From the NCBI GenBank assembly GCA_022360445.1, contig JAKSCV010000058.1:62001-126000 (forward strand): a DNA stretch of 64,000 nt, in the 5' to 3' direction. The position numbers and the translations under genes are program-made. Shown here one piece after another: positions 1 through 9,732 of this stretch. The notes under the pieces were generated by a model. The model was given only the letters and a program-made list of their open reading frames with translations, had not been told where the DNA came from and did not search any database. The stretch's first letter is position 1; each line of letters opens with the position of its first letter. Source of the stretch: Gammaproteobacteria bacterium (GTDB lineage: Bacteria; Pseudomonadota; Gammaproteobacteria; UBA5861).

Positions 1-82
1 ACTCTTTCGCGGCAAATACGCCTGTAATAGTAATAGGTGAGTCTATCACCACCATTGTACTTAGACACTGGCATTTTACTTT

Positions 83-1246
83 TTAACCCGAACCTTTATT
101 TTTAGTAATCCAGGCAATCGGACTCATTGGTTTACCTTTGTGACGCAATTCAAAGTACAAGCCTGTTTTTTTTTGCCCGCCCGAACTGCCCGTTAGGGCT
201 ATGGTCTCACCCGGCAACACCCAGTCACCCACCTCCCTTTCAAGGGATTGATTATAACCATATAAACTCAAGTATTCCTGACCATGATCTAAAATGATCA
301 AATAGCCGTAACCTCTCAGCCATTCGGCGAAAACGACCTGTCCGTGTGAAACAGCTCGCACCGAAGTCCCTGCCGGCGTGTCAATCAAAATCCCGCTCCA
401 GCGCAAACCACTCCGATTTTTCGAGCTGCCAAAGGTTACACTCACGCGCCCTTTCACGGGCCGAATCAGTTTCCCTTTCAGCGTTTTGAAGGGTCGGCTT
501 TCTTGAGAAAGCTCAGGTACGTCTTCCAATACGCTACTCAACTCAGATAACAATTTTTCCAACACCCGCTGATCCTGCTGGGTCCTGGATAACGCCGACT
601 GGTCCTGCTGAATTGATCGCGCCAGCGTCTCGATCACCTGCTCTCTTTGTTCCCGGAGTTGCTCTAGCTCATTTTGCTCCGCGAGCAACTGCACTTTGGC
701 CGCCTTCAATCCAGCAGCCGCAGAAGAAAGCTCATGTTCTACAGAGTCCAGCTGATCAACCAGTGTTTGCGCTTGTGTGATGACTCGACCCTGAGCTTGG
801 CTGACGTAGCGGAAATAAACCGTCATGCGACTGACGAACGTCGGGTTTTCTTGATTTAGAAGCATTTTCAGCTGAGGCTGCTGCCCCATTCGATACGCCG
901 TGCGGATTTGTTCATACAACGCCTCCCGGGACGCTCCAAGCTGTGCCAGCACGCGCTTTTTTTCACCACCGAGACGCGCCAGTTCCATGTTGTATTGCTT
1001 GACGTCCTGATTGAGCGCGGCCATTTTATGCCCTAACCCGGCGACCCGCCCATCCAACTTTTTCAACGCGCGTTCAACCGAGTTTTTTTCCGTTTGCTGC
1101 GCACTGATCTGCTTTTGTATTTTGATTACCTTTGCGCGCAATTGTTTCAATTGGCGCTCTGTATCTGCCCGCTCATCCGCACCGGCTGCAACAGCAAACC
1201 AAACAAGAGCAAACACCAAAAAAGACTTGAGAAAATGTACGGCCAT
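83..1246 (-). CDS. envC: EnvC-like murein hydrolase activator
   Basis: The 387-residue protein begins with a signal peptide (about residues 1-23, ending AAGA before DE), followed by a long Gln/Glu/Lys/Leu-rich coiled coil (about 25-245) and a C-terminal LytM/M23 domain (about 275-380). This is the EnvC layout: a periplasmic protein that activates septal amidases during cell division. The LytM domain looks catalytically dead, as in EnvC: the usual His of the HxGxD motif is absent (RSGLRWSGILID) and the final HxH-type motif reads GLYFELRH. It is divergent from uup, with a ~120 bp spacer holding both promoters. NlpD is the alternative, but there is no lipobox or LysM domain. Family known; partner inferred. 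Confidence 0.88.
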   Translation of the reverse strand: MAVHFLKSFLVFALVWFAVAAGADERADTERQLKQLRAKVIKIQKQISAQQTEKNSVERALKKLDGRVAGLGHKMAALNQDVKQYNMELARLGGEKKRVLAQLGASREALYEQIRTAYRMGQQPQLKMLLNQENPTFVSRMTVYFRYVSQAQGRVITQAQTLVDQLDSVEHELSSAAAGLKAAKVQLLAEQNELEQLREQREQVIETLARSIQQDQSALSRTQQDQRVLEKLLSELSSVLEDVPELSQESRPFKTLKGKLIRPVKGRVSVTFGSSKNRSGLRWSGILIDTPAGTSVRAVSHGQVVFAEWLRGYGYLIILDHGQEYLSLYGYNQSLEREVGDWVLPGETIALTGSSGGQKKTGLYFELRHKGKPMSPIAWITKNKGSG

Positions 1247-1364
1247 AGGGTTATTTTAGTCAGCTCTTGCAAACCGTCCAATGAATATGTCGCAAAGGCA
1301 AACAATAAAGTAGGCATTTTGATAAGCTACGCGTTTTAACCCCCAGCACGAACACAGCAATATC

Positions 1365-3236
1365 ATGGCAATACTCAGTTTACAGGGCGTTAGCATCAGC
1401 TATGGCGGGCCTTCACTTTTGGATCGTGTCGACTTAACCATCGAACCCAGGGAGCGCATCTGCCTCGTAGGCCGCAATGGTGCAGGCAAATCCACCTTAA
1501 TGAAAGTCATCAAGGGCGAACTCAAACCTGATGCGGGGGAAATCAAGCAGCAACAGGGCATATGCATATCACGCTTGCAGCAGGACGTTCCGACAGGCGA
1601 TTCGGCTGATGTTTTTTCAACGGTCGCTCGGGGCTTAGGCCCACTGGGGCAGCAGGTTATTGACTATCACATGGCCTTGGCGAGTCAGGACACAGCGGCC
1701 CTCGAAAAACTTCAGCAAGAGATCGACCGCCAAAATGGCTGGGACGTGGAAAGTAAAATCAACAACCTGCTAACCCGCCTGTCTTTGGACGGCAGCCGGC
1801 CACTCAGCAAGCTGTCTGGTGGCCTGCAGCGAAGAGCACTACTTGCCCAGGCACTGATCAGCGAACCCGACCTTTTGTTACTTGATGAACCGACGAACCA
1901 TCTGGAAGTGGAAGCCATTGAATGGCTGGAAACCTTCCTGCTTAACTTCCCCTCTACCTTACTCTTCATCACACACGACCGTGCCTTTTTGAAAAAACTG
2001 GCCACCCGCATCATCGAAATTGATCGGGGAAAACTCACCAGCTGGCCGGGAAATTACGACCGTTACCTGACCGGCAAGGAAAAAGCGCTCGAAGAAGAAG
2101 CTCAGCAACGCGCCCTTTTTGACAAAAAACTGTCCCAGGAAGAAGCCTGGATTCGACAAGGCATCAAAGCAAGGCGCACCCGGAATGAGGGCCGCGTCAG
2201 ACAATTGCAGAAACTCCGACAGGAACACAAAGCCCGGCGAGAACAACTCGGGCAGGCACGCATTTCGGCGCAAAATGACAACCAGTCTGGCAAAATTGTG
2301 CTTCAAGCCACACACATCGACTATCAATTTCATGAAAGAAAACTGATCCGCGACTTCAACGCCACACTCATGCGTGGCGACAAAGTCGGGATCATAGGCC
2401 CCAATGGTGTGGGAAAAACGACCCTGATCAACCTCTTAACCGAACGCCTGCAACCCACCGGCGGCCAAGTGGAGCTGGGCACCAAATTGACCCTTGCCTA
2501 CTTTGACCAGTTGCGCAACCAGCTAGATGAAAACAAAACCGTGCGAGACAACGTTGCCGATGGCAACGAGACCGTGCAAATCAATGGCAAGGAACAACAC
2601 ATCATCAGCTACCTGGGTGACTTTCTCTTTGAACCCAGCCGGGCCAATACACCCGTTCGCGCCCTCTCCGGTGGCGAAAAAAACCGGCTACTGCTGGCCA
2701 GACTTTTTAGCCAGCCCAGTAACTTTTTAATCTTGGACGAACCCACAAACGATCTGGATATCGAAACACTCGAACAGCTGGAAAGCCTGTTGACAAATTA
2801 CACCGGCACCGTGCTGTTAATCAGCCATGACCGGGCCTTTCTGGACAACGTTGTCACCAGCACCTGGGTTTTTGAAGGCGACGGCCAGATCCGGGAATAT
2901 ATCGGTGGCTATGAAGACTGGTTACGGCAGCGAGAGGCACCATCAGCTCCAGAAGAAAAAAAGGCCGCTAAGGAAAAAAAAGAGCCCGACACTCGTAATC
3001 ACAAGCCCAAAGTTCAGAAAAAACTCAGCTACAAAGACCAGCGCGAGCTGGATCAACTTCCCGAGCGGGTGGACATGCTCGAAACACAAGTCCATGAATT
3101 ACAACAACAGATGACGTCACCGGACTTTTACAAGCAGGAAAAGAGCGCCATCACCGCGGCGCAAGAACAGATCAAAGCACTGGAACAACAACTGGAAGCC
3201 GCCTACGCCCGTTGGGAGGCCCTGGAAGACGCCTGA
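1365..3236 (+). CDS. uup: ABC-F family ATPase Uup
   Basis: The 623-residue protein has two ABC ATPase domains in tandem and no membrane segments. The first Walker A is GRNGAGKST (about residues 36-44) with signature LSGGLQRR; the second is GPNGVGKTT (about 345) with signature LSGGEKNR. Both have LLLDEPTNHL or LILDEPTNDL Walker B motifs. A Lys/Glu-rich linker and a coiled-coil C-terminal domain (about 545-623) distinguish Uup from EttA and YheS. Uup-type ABC-F proteins act on ribosomes or branched DNA intermediates and affect precise excision of transposons. No strong Shine-Dalgarno precedes the ATG. It is a single gene, with the aldolase 100 bp downstream. Confidence 0.93.
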   Translation: MAILSLQGVSISYGGPSLLDRVDLTIEPRERICLVGRNGAGKSTLMKVIKGELKPDAGEIKQQQGICISRLQQDVPTGDSADVFSTVARGLGPLGQQVIDYHMALASQDTAALEKLQQEIDRQNGWDVESKINNLLTRLSLDGSRPLSKLSGGLQRRALLAQALISEPDLLLLDEPTNHLEVEAIEWLETFLLNFPSTLLFITHDRAFLKKLATRIIEIDRGKLTSWPGNYDRYLTGKEKALEEEAQQRALFDKKLSQEEAWIRQGIKARRTRNEGRVRQLQKLRQEHKARREQLGQARISAQNDNQSGKIVLQATHIDYQFHERKLIRDFNATLMRGDKVGIIGPNGVGKTTLINLLTERLQPTGGQVELGTKLTLAYFDQLRNQLDENKTVRDNVADGNETVQINGKEQHIISYLGDFLFEPSRANTPVRALSGGEKNRLLLARLFSQPSNFLILDEPTNDLDIETLEQLESLLTNYTGTVLLISHDRAFLDNVVTSTWVFEGDGQIREYIGGYEDWLRQREAPSAPEEKKAAKEKKEPDTRNHKPKVQKKLSYKDQRELDQLPERVDMLETQVHELQQQMTSPDFYKQEKSAITAAQEQIKALEQQLEAAYARWEALEDA

Positions 3237-3336
3237 TCGCACTGCCTGATTTCTATTCAAATCAGCACCTTGCCATATCCCTAAAGGTTTTATAAAGTTA
3301 CCGCATCAATAAAAATACAACTGGGAGAGGATCCAC

Positions 3337-4125
3337 ATGAGTTCCATTGCCACGTCCATACCTGTGCCCCAAAAGTCCGGCAGAATCTCGGAAGAAGAAT
3401 GGAACATCCGGGTTGACCTGGCCGCCTGCTACCGGCTGATTCACCACTTCGGCTGGACAGACCAAATCTACAACCATATCTCCGCCCGTATCCCCAACAC
3501 AGATGACCACTTTCTCTTAAACCCCTTCGGGCTCGGCTATAACGAAGTCACTGCATCAAACCTGGTCAAAGTAGACCTGGAAGGCAACGCCATCGGACAC
3601 TCTGACTACAAAATTAATCGCGCAGGCTATGTCATCCACAGCGCAATCCATGCCGCACGGCAGGATGTGATGTGTGTTTTACACACACATACCGTGAACG
3701 GATCAGCCGTCTCCTGCCTGGAAGAAGGCTTTATCCCAATGACGCAGGCCGGCTTCCAGTTCTACCAGCGGTTGAGCTACCACGACTACGAAGGCATTGC
3801 TGTCAACCTGGAAGAACGTCAACGGCTTGTGGCCGACCTGCAACAAAACAACGCAATGATTCTCTACAACCATGGGCTACTCACCTGCGGCAGCACCATC
3901 AGCCATGCCTTTTCCCGCTTTTACTACCTGGAACAAGCGTGTGAAGTCCAACTTAAAGCCATGCAGTCAGGCGGGAAAATCAAACAACCAGCACCGGAAG
4001 TCTGCGAACACACCGCCCGGCAGTGGGACACAATGAACACAAACGAACAAAAAATGAAGCCTCTACCGGAGTGGGCCGCTTACCGACGCATGCTGGATAA
4101 CCTGGACCCCAGTTACAAAAAATAA
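3337..4125 (+). CDS. Class II aldolase/adducin family protein
   Basis: The protein has 262 residues. The class II aldolase/adducin fold is shown by the metal-binding histidines in VLHTHTVNGSAVSC (about residue 115) and by YNHGLLTCG (about 180). The N-terminal stretch with ACYRLIHHFGWTDQIYNHISARIP is characteristic of the subgroup often annotated as class II aldolase/adducin, whose substrates are mostly unknown. A good ribosome-binding site (GGGAGAGG) lies nine bases before the ATG. It stands alone between uup and the convergent rarD, so context does not give a substrate. An aldolase, an epimerase or a decarboxylase role are all possible. Confidence 0.85.
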   Translation: MSSIATSIPVPQKSGRISEEEWNIRVDLAACYRLIHHFGWTDQIYNHISARIPNTDDHFLLNPFGLGYNEVTASNLVKVDLEGNAIGHSDYKINRAGYVIHSAIHAARQDVMCVLHTHTVNGSAVSCLEEGFIPMTQAGFQFYQRLSYHDYEGIAVNLEERQRLVADLQQNNAMILYNHGLLTCGSTISHAFSRFYYLEQACEVQLKAMQSGGKIKQPAPEVCEHTARQWDTMNTNEQKMKPLPEWAAYRRMLDNLDPSYKK

Positions 4126-4171
4126 CAGATGCTCTCAACGCTCATCAAACCAGAGCGCCAAAGGACGAGGC

Positions 4172-4258
4172 CTGAAGCGCCATTTTCTGCGTTGCAAATC
4201 TCGCCAAGGACTTAAGGGACATAGCCTTCGCTTTGTGCCTTGCAACTGTGCGTTTCAG
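4172..4258. repeat. Imperfect inverted repeat between convergent genes
   Basis: In the 170 bp between the class II aldolase and rarD, a left arm beginning CTGAAGCGC and ending GTTGCAA faces a right arm TTGCAACTGTGCGTTTCAG. Inner segments with CCAAGG/CCTT also pair partly. The shape resembles a REP-type intergenic palindrome or a bidirectional terminator, but there is no clear T-tract. No second copy was noticed in the window. Confidence 0.35.
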
Positions 4259-4295
4259 CTCACGCAGAAAAGTCTGGACTTTAATCAGGGTTCCC

Positions 4296-5180
4296 CTATT
4301 GAAAGTTATCCCAGGTGTAGACACACAAACCACACCAAATAAAAATAAAGGCAACCACGAGATGCCAAGGCAAGGCTTCGCCAAACACCCAAACTCCGAG
4401 CAAAAATTGAAGTGTCGGCGTAATGTAGTTCAACAAACCCACTGTTGAGAGGGGCAAGCGCCGAGCCGCCGCGGCAAACAAAAGTAACGGTACGGCTGTG
4501 ATAACACCGGCCATCATCAGCAGGAGATCTGTCACGCGATCGGCCTGCATAAAGGTGGCTGCCCCTTCGAGGTGCAGCCACGTCATGGCGATCAGAGCGA
4601 TGGGGGCGAGTAATGCGGTCTCGACAAATAGGCCTGTTATGCTGTCCACTGGAGCCAGTTTGCGCAAGGCGCCATACGTCGCAAATGAAAATGCGAGGAA
4701 TAAACCAATCCAGGGCAAACGCCCTGAGGCCATGACTTCAAAAGCAACACCGGTTGCAGCCAATAGAACCGCCACCCATTGCCAAACCCGTAATCTTTCT
4801 GTAAAGACGACCCAGCCCAGCAAAACCGATAACAGCGGCGACAGAAAATAGCCCATACTCGCGTCGACAATATGATCCTGAGCCACCGCCCAGATATAAA
4901 TATACCAGTTTGAGCCAATCGCTAAGGCAGACAAGAACAGCAGGCGGGTTTGCTGAAATCGCCTGAGCAGTGAAAAAGCCGCCGTTAACTGCCCTGTGAC
5001 TAACAGTATGCTCATAACAAAAACGAGCGACCATACGGTGCGGTGCAGCAAAGATTCAAAGGCTGACACATGATCCAGCCATTTCCAGTAGATGGGGAAC
5101 AGGCCCCAGATGAAATAGCCGCCCAAGCCAAGCAGTAAGCCCGGCTTGGAGACGGCATCGCTTGTGCGACTGGGCTGCAA
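4296..5180 (-). CDS. rarD: RarD/EamA family drug/metabolite transporter
   Basis: A 294-residue polytopic inner-membrane protein with about ten hydrophobic segments. The N-terminal LLLGLGGYFIWGLFPIYWKWL and the later GSNWYIYIWAVAQDHIVDASMGYFLSPLLSVLLG are hallmarks of RarD, a member of the EamA (DMT) superfamily named for chloramphenicol sensitivity; its substrate is not established. The only usable start near the family N-terminus is TTG at 5180, one base after the ilvD stop, which suggests translational coupling with ilvD. The two genes are co-directional and likely co-transcribed. Confidence 0.88.
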   Translation of the reverse strand: MQPSRTSDAVSKPGLLLGLGGYFIWGLFPIYWKWLDHVSAFESLLHRTVWSLVFVMSILLVTGQLTAAFSLLRRFQQTRLLFLSALAIGSNWYIYIWAVAQDHIVDASMGYFLSPLLSVLLGWVVFTERLRVWQWVAVLLAATGVAFEVMASGRLPWIGLFLAFSFATYGALRKLAPVDSITGLFVETALLAPIALIAMTWLHLEGAATFMQADRVTDLLLMMAGVITAVPLLLFAAAARRLPLSTVGLLNYITPTLQFLLGVWVFGEALPWHLVVAFIFIWCGLCVYTWDNFQ

Positions 5181-5181
5181 A

Positions 5182-7032
5182 TTATTTGTTGAGCTGGCTC
5201 AAGTCCCGAACGGCTCCGCGGGATGCCGATGTTGTCAACGCGGCATACGCCTGCAAAGCTGTGCTCACTTGTCGGTCGCGCTTAACCACAGGTTGCCAGG
5301 GTTTGTCACGCGCTTCCATCGCCTTACGGCGGGTTTGCAAAACGTCATCGGACACTTTCGCATTTAAACGGCGATTGGGGATGTCAATTTCGATCATATC
5401 CCCTTCTTCAACCAGTCCAATCGCGCCACCCTCAGCCGCTTCGGGTGAAACATGGCCAATCGATAGGCCCGATGTCCCTCCTGAGAAGCGCCCGTCAGTC
5501 AACAAGGCGCAGGCCGCTCCTAATCCCATGGATTTTAAGTAGCTGGTTGGGTATAGCATCTCTTGCATGCCGGGGCCGCCTTTTGGCCCTTCGTAACGAA
5601 TCAAGACAACATCACCGGAATTAATTTTTTCCCCTAGAATGGCTTCAACGGCACTGTCCTGGCTTTCGAAAATGCGCGCAGGTCCGGTAAATGTCAAAAT
5701 ACTTTCATCCACGCCGGCTGTTTTCACCACGCAGCCATCTTCTGCGATATTGCCATACAACACGGCCAGACCTCCGTCCTGACTGTAAGCATGTGCCAAG
5801 TCACGAATGCAGCCGGTTTGGCGGTCTTGGTCCAGCGTGGGGAAACGTTTACTCTGACTAAACGCTTCTGTGGTCCGCACACCACCCGGCCCGGCTTGAT
5901 AAAACGTATGGACAGCGTCGTCGGTGGTGCTCATGATGTCCCACTTTTCCAGCATTTCGCTCACGGATGAGGCGTGGACGGTGGGTAAGTCGGTCGCCAA
6001 CAGGCCCGCCCGATTCAGCTCAGCAAGAATGCCCACCACGCCACCGGCTCGGTGAACATCTTCCATATGGTAATTCTGAGTAGACGGGGCAACTTTACTC
6101 AGATGAGGCACTTTGCGCGACAGACGATCAATATCGTGCATGCCAAACGGCACTTCCCCCTCTTGCGCAGCGGCCAGAAGGTGTAACACGGTGTTTGTCG
6201 ATCCGCCCATTGCAATGTCCAGCGACATAGCATTTTCGAAAGCGGACTGGCAGGCAATTCGCCGCGGTAACACGCTGTCATCGCCCTCTTCGTAGTAACG
6301 CTTGGCTAAGGTGACAATCAACTGCCCCGCTTTCAGAAACAGCGCTTTTCGGTCAGCATGTGTGGCCAGCAGGGAGCCATTTCCTGGCAAGCTCAATCCT
6401 AAGGCTTCTGTCAAACAGTTCATGGAGTTTGCGGTGAACATCCCTGAGCATGAACCACATGTGGGGCATGCGGACCGCTCCAGCTGATCCACTTCCTCAT
6501 TACTCTTGCTTGGATCAGCCGCACTCACCATGGCATCCACAAGATCCAGGCGAACCACTTGCCCGCCAATGGTGCTTTTGCCCGACTCCATGGGCCCGCC
6601 AGACACAAACACGGTTGGGATATTCAGGCGCATGGCGGCATTGAGCATCCCCGGGGTAATTTTGTCGCAGTTTGATATGCAAACCAATGCATCGGCACAA
6701 TGCGCATTGACCATGTATTCAACGCCATCGGCAATAATTTCGCGTGACGGTAAGGAGTAAAGCATGCCGTCGTGTCCCATTGCGATGCCATCATCCACAG
6801 CAATGGTATTGAACTCTTTGGCCACGCCACCTGCTTTTTCGATTTCTCTGGCCACCAATTGGCCTAAATCCTTAAGGTGAACATGCCCCGGAACAAACTG
6901 TGTAAACGAATTTGCAACCGCAATAATGGGCTTGTCAAAATCATCATCACCCATACCTGTGGCGCGCCAGAGTGCACGTGCTCCGGCCATATTGCGGCCA
7001 TGGGTTGTTTTGCGTGATCGGTATTCGGGCAT
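5182..7032 (-). CDS. ilvD: Dihydroxy-acid dehydratase
   Basis: Dihydroxy-acid dehydratase converts 2,3-dihydroxy-isovalerate and -methylvalerate to the 2-oxo acids in valine and isoleucine synthesis. Cys-containing motifs [12 protein letters not shown] and [19 protein letters not shown] supply the Fe-S cluster ligands, and the N-terminus [23 protein letters not shown] matches the proteobacterial enzyme. An ATG at 7047 is in frame, but the ATG at 7032 is preceded by GGGAGG and gives 616 residues, the usual length for this enzyme. rarD follows after one base. Confidence 0.96.
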   Translation of the reverse strand: MPEYRSRKTTHGRNMAGARALWRATGMGDDDFDKPIIAVANSFTQFVPGHVHLKDLGQLVAREIEKAGGVAKEFNTIAVDDGIAMGHDGMLYSLPSREIIADGVEYMVNAHCADALVCISNCDKITPGMLNAAMRLNIPTVFVSGGPMESGKSTIGGQVVRLDLVDAMVSAADPSKSNEEVDQLERSACPTCGSCSGMFTANSMNCLTEALGLSLPGNGSLLATHADRKALFLKAGQLIVTLAKRYYEEGDDSVLPRRIACQSAFENAMSLDIAMGGSTNTVLHLLAAAQEGEVPFGMHDIDRLSRKVPHLSKVAPSTQNYHMEDVHRAGGVVGILAELNRAGLLATDLPTVHASSVSEMLEKWDIMSTTDDAVHTFYQAGPGGVRTTEAFSQSKRFPTLDQDRQTGCIRDLAHAYSQDGGLAVLYGNIAEDGCVVKTAGVDESILTFTGPARIFESQDSAVEAILGEKINSGDVVLIRYEGPKGGPGMQEMLYPTSYLKSMGLGAACALLTDGRFSGGTSGLSIGHVSPEAAEGGAIGLVEEGDMIEIDIPNRRLNAKVSDDVLQTRRKAMEARDKPWQPVVKRDRQVSTALQAYAALTTSASRGAVRDLSQLNK

Positions 7033-7140
7033 GCTTGCCTCCCACATTCGTTAATGCCAAAAAAACAGGCTTATTCTACACGGCAACGCCGCAGTAGATA
7101 TAAAAGTCATCTCAATTGAAAGAGGTTTCATAAAATAAAT

Positions 7141-7778
7141 ATGGATTTTAGCCAATGCATCGTGATGAACACTAATGAACAAGGCTGGATTGCCAGCCCA
7201 ATACCAGGTGTCTGGCGCAAACCTCCAGGCCGGGAAGAGGCTGAGCGAGGCCATGCCACCAGTATCGTTAAATACGAGCCTGGCGCAACCTTTTCGCGAC
7301 ACAATCACCCTGGAGGCGAAGAAATTTATGTCCTGGAAGACACTTTTCCGGATGAAACAGGTGATTACCCAGCAGGCACCTACTTCCAAAACCCCAACGG
7401 GCTTCCAGCAGGTGCCTTTTAGCGAAGTAGGCTGCATAATCTTGGTCAAGCTGGAGCAATTTCAGGCGGGTGATCATGACCGCGTTTGTATTAATACGCA
7501 GATAAGCCCTTGGCTCTCTGGCCAAGGCAGATTAACGGTACTTTCACTCCATGACTTTCAAGGCGAACATACCGCACTCATCCACTGGCCAGCTGGAGAA
7601 GTGTTTCAACCACACATTCATATGAGTAGCGAAGAAATTTATGAGGTCCAGGGAGAATTTATTGACGACTATGGCCGCTACCCTGCCGGCACGTGGATTC
7701 GCAGCCCTCACGTAAGACGCCATTACTTTTAATGTGGAAGAAGAAACTCTTATTTGGGTGAAAACAGGACACTTTTAA
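7141..7778 (+). pseudogene. Double-cupin (ChrR-like) gene with two frameshifts
   Basis: Three successive frames read as one protein of about 210 residues made of two cupin repeats of the anti-sigma-factor ChrR C-terminal type. The first repeat contains SIVKYEPGATFSRHNHPGGEEIYVLE, the second LIHWPAGEVFQPHIHMSSEEIYEVQGEF, each with HxH and a downstream Glu as metal ligands. The frame moves by one inserted base in the A4C4A2 run at 7388-7397, and again in the T4 run at 7727-7730, after which NVEEETLIWVKTGHF completes the domain. Both are homopolymers, so either sequencing error or recent decay could explain them. There is no N-terminal zinc-binding anti-sigma domain, so it would be a stand-alone cupin. 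Confidence 0.8.
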
Positions 7779-7821
7779 TTGTAACAAAAATAAATCACGT
7801 GCCCACCTTAACCACCGAGTG

Positions 7822-7834
7822 ACCGCCTGGCGGT
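7822..7834. promoter_or_regulatory. 13-bp palindrome upstream of the flavin oxidoreductase
   Basis: ACCGCCTGGCGGT is a perfect 6+1+6 inverted repeat, 60 bases before the start of the old-yellow-enzyme gene. It could be a small operator for a dimeric regulator. No regulator gene is adjacent, and such a short palindrome can arise by chance. Confidence 0.25.
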
Positions 7835-7893
7835 TGACCCCTGATCCATTAGCCACTTACTATCAGTGAAAATTTCATCCAGGGCTTCTACTT

Positions 7894-8976
7894 ATGCAAA
7901 GCTTATTTAACCCTCTAACATTCCCTCACGGCTCAGCCATCAAAAACCGATTTGCGCTGGCACCACTCACAAACCTGCAAAGCCATAGTGATGGCCGCTT
8001 ATCGGATGACGAACTCAAATGGCTAACCCTTCGTGCCCAGGGAGGCTTCGGGCTGACGATGACGTGCGCTGCCTGTGTCCAAGCCCAAGGGCAGGGGTTT
8101 GATGGTCAATTAGGTATTTACTCTGACGCCCACCTTGAAGGGCTCAATCGCCTGGCGGCGGGCATCAAGCAGTACGAAAGCCTGGCTATTGTGCAGCTGC
8201 ACCACTCAGGCATGCGATCACCCAAGGAACTCACGGGCTGCCAACCTGTTGCACCTAGTGATGACGACGAAACAGGTGCCCGCGCAATGTCAACCGCCGA
8301 AGTCGAACAGGTGATCGAAGACTTTATTCTCGCGGCTCAACGCGCCGAACAAGCCGGATTTGATGGCGTAGAACTTCACGGTGCTCACGGCTATCTGCTC
8401 TGCCAGTTCCTGAGCGCTGAGACCAATCGTAGAACCGATCAATATGGCGGCTCCCTGGAAAACAGGGCACGCCCCATCACCGAAATTATCGCTGGTATCC
8501 GCTCGCGCTGCCGCAAAAGCTTTAACCTGGGTATTCGCCTGTCGCCTGAACGCCATGGCATACTATTGAGAGAAGCCACGGCATTCGCCCAGCAATTAAT
8601 GAACGCTGGTGCCGTTGATTACCTTGACATTTCCCTATGGAATGCCTTCAAAGAACCTGTGGAAGAAGCCTTCCAGGGCCGCAGTTTGATGTCCTACTTC
8701 ACCGAGCTGGATCGGGGACCTGTTCGCTTGGGTGTTGCCGGAAAAATAAAAACACCGCAAGATGCCTTGAATTGCTTAGAGGCCGGAGCGGACTTTGTGC
8801 TGCTTGGCCGAGCGGCCATCTTGCATCACGACTTTCCTGATCAGGTCCGTAAAGATCCGGATTTTACACCCGTTTCTTTGCCCGTTTCTGTCGAACACCT
8901 TCGCCGGGAAGGCCTGAGCGATACTTTTATCAACTACATGAACGCCTGGAGGGGCTTCGTTGCTCCCCGTGAGTAG
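7894..8976 (+). CDS. NADH:flavin oxidoreductase (old yellow enzyme family)
   Basis: The 360-residue protein is a TIM-barrel FMN enzyme of the OYE family. The N-terminus has LFNPLTFPHGSAIKNRFALAPLTNLQS, the middle has GFDGVELHGAHGYLLCQFLSAETNRRTDQYGGSLENRAR (about residues 150-190) and the C-terminal third carries the FMN-phosphate segment ADFVLLGRAAI. Such enzymes reduce activated C=C bonds with NAD(P)H; the substrate here cannot be told. No [4Fe-4S] or second flavin domain follows, so it is the short OYE form and not a dienoyl-CoA reductase. It is probably transcribed with the FrnE-like gene 55 bp downstream. Confidence 0.9.
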   Translation: MQSLFNPLTFPHGSAIKNRFALAPLTNLQSHSDGRLSDDELKWLTLRAQGGFGLTMTCAACVQAQGQGFDGQLGIYSDAHLEGLNRLAAGIKQYESLAIVQLHHSGMRSPKELTGCQPVAPSDDDETGARAMSTAEVEQVIEDFILAAQRAEQAGFDGVELHGAHGYLLCQFLSAETNRRTDQYGGSLENRARPITEIIAGIRSRCRKSFNLGIRLSPERHGILLREATAFAQQLMNAGAVDYLDISLWNAFKEPVEEAFQGRSLMSYFTELDRGPVRLGVAGKIKTPQDALNCLEAGADFVLLGRAAILHHDFPDQVRKDPDFTPVSLPVSVEHLRREGLSDTFINYMNAWRGFVAPRE

Positions 8977-9031
8977 TAAGACTTAATCGCGCCACCCACA
9001 TGTCATCCCGACAAAACACCGAGATCTGATC

Positions 9032-9700
9032 ATGACGACCTTCCCACTTCATATCGACATTGTCTCCGATGTTGTTTGTCCCTGGTGCATTATTGGTTAT
9101 AAACAACTGCAACAGGCGTTGGCGCAATACCCCAACCCACTGAAGGTGTTCATGGAGTGGCACCCCTTTGAGCTCAACCCGGCCATGCCGGAAGGCGGTC
9201 AGGAGATGCAAGCACACCTGGCAGAAAAATACGGCAGCACGCCGGCGCAAAGCGAAGCCGTCCGAACGCGCATTAAAAACTTGGGCGACACACTTGGATT
9301 CACATTTAACGACTCAAAAGACTCGCGAATTTATAACACTTTCCGCGCTCACCAGCTGCTGCACTGGGCCAAAGCCTTCGACAAACAAACGCCACTCAAA
9401 CTTCAGCTGTTTACTGATTACTTTACTCATCAAAAAGCGATAGACACCACCGATACACTCGTTGAGGCAGCAGGAGCTGTCGGCCTTGACCCGCAAACGG
9501 CCCGCGATGTGCTCAACAACGACCGTTATGCAACCTGTGTACATGAATGCGAATCTGATTGGCAAAGCCAGGGCATTTACAGCGTCCCCACATACCTTTT
9601 AAACAAAAAGTTCCTGATTTCAGGCGCTCAAAGTAGTGATGTCTTCACCGCTTACATTGACAAGTTACGTGAAAAAAACATCACCCTGGGGCCCTCGTGA
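9032..9700 (+). CDS. DsbA/FrnE-family thioredoxin-fold oxidoreductase
   Basis: The 222-residue cytoplasmic protein (no signal peptide) has the CPWC redox motif at residues 16-19, followed by IIGYKQL. The inserted helical domain and the C-terminal GIYSVPTYLLNKKFLISGAQ (cis-Pro VPT) are typical of the FrnE/2-hydroxychromene-2-carboxylate isomerase-like branch of the DsbA family. FrnE-type proteins act as cytoplasmic disulfide reductases or isomerases in stress responses. It sits between an OYE reductase and an acyl-CoA carboxylase subunit in the same direction. Confidence 0.88.
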   Translation: MTTFPLHIDIVSDVVCPWCIIGYKQLQQALAQYPNPLKVFMEWHPFELNPAMPEGGQEMQAHLAEKYGSTPAQSEAVRTRIKNLGDTLGFTFNDSKDSRIYNTFRAHQLLHWAKAFDKQTPLKLQLFTDYFTHQKAIDTTDTLVEAAGAVGLDPQTARDVLNNDRYATCVHECESDWQSQGIYSVPTYLLNKKFLISGAQSSDVFTAYIDKLREKNITLGPS

Positions 9701-9732
9701 CGGATTTTAAATAAAAGGAAACGATAAAAGTC

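Noticed and set aside
1959-2333. Minus-strand frame of 124 codons inside uup
   Set aside because: It is an antisense shadow of a strongly conserved ABC-F gene with no ribosome-binding site or family match.
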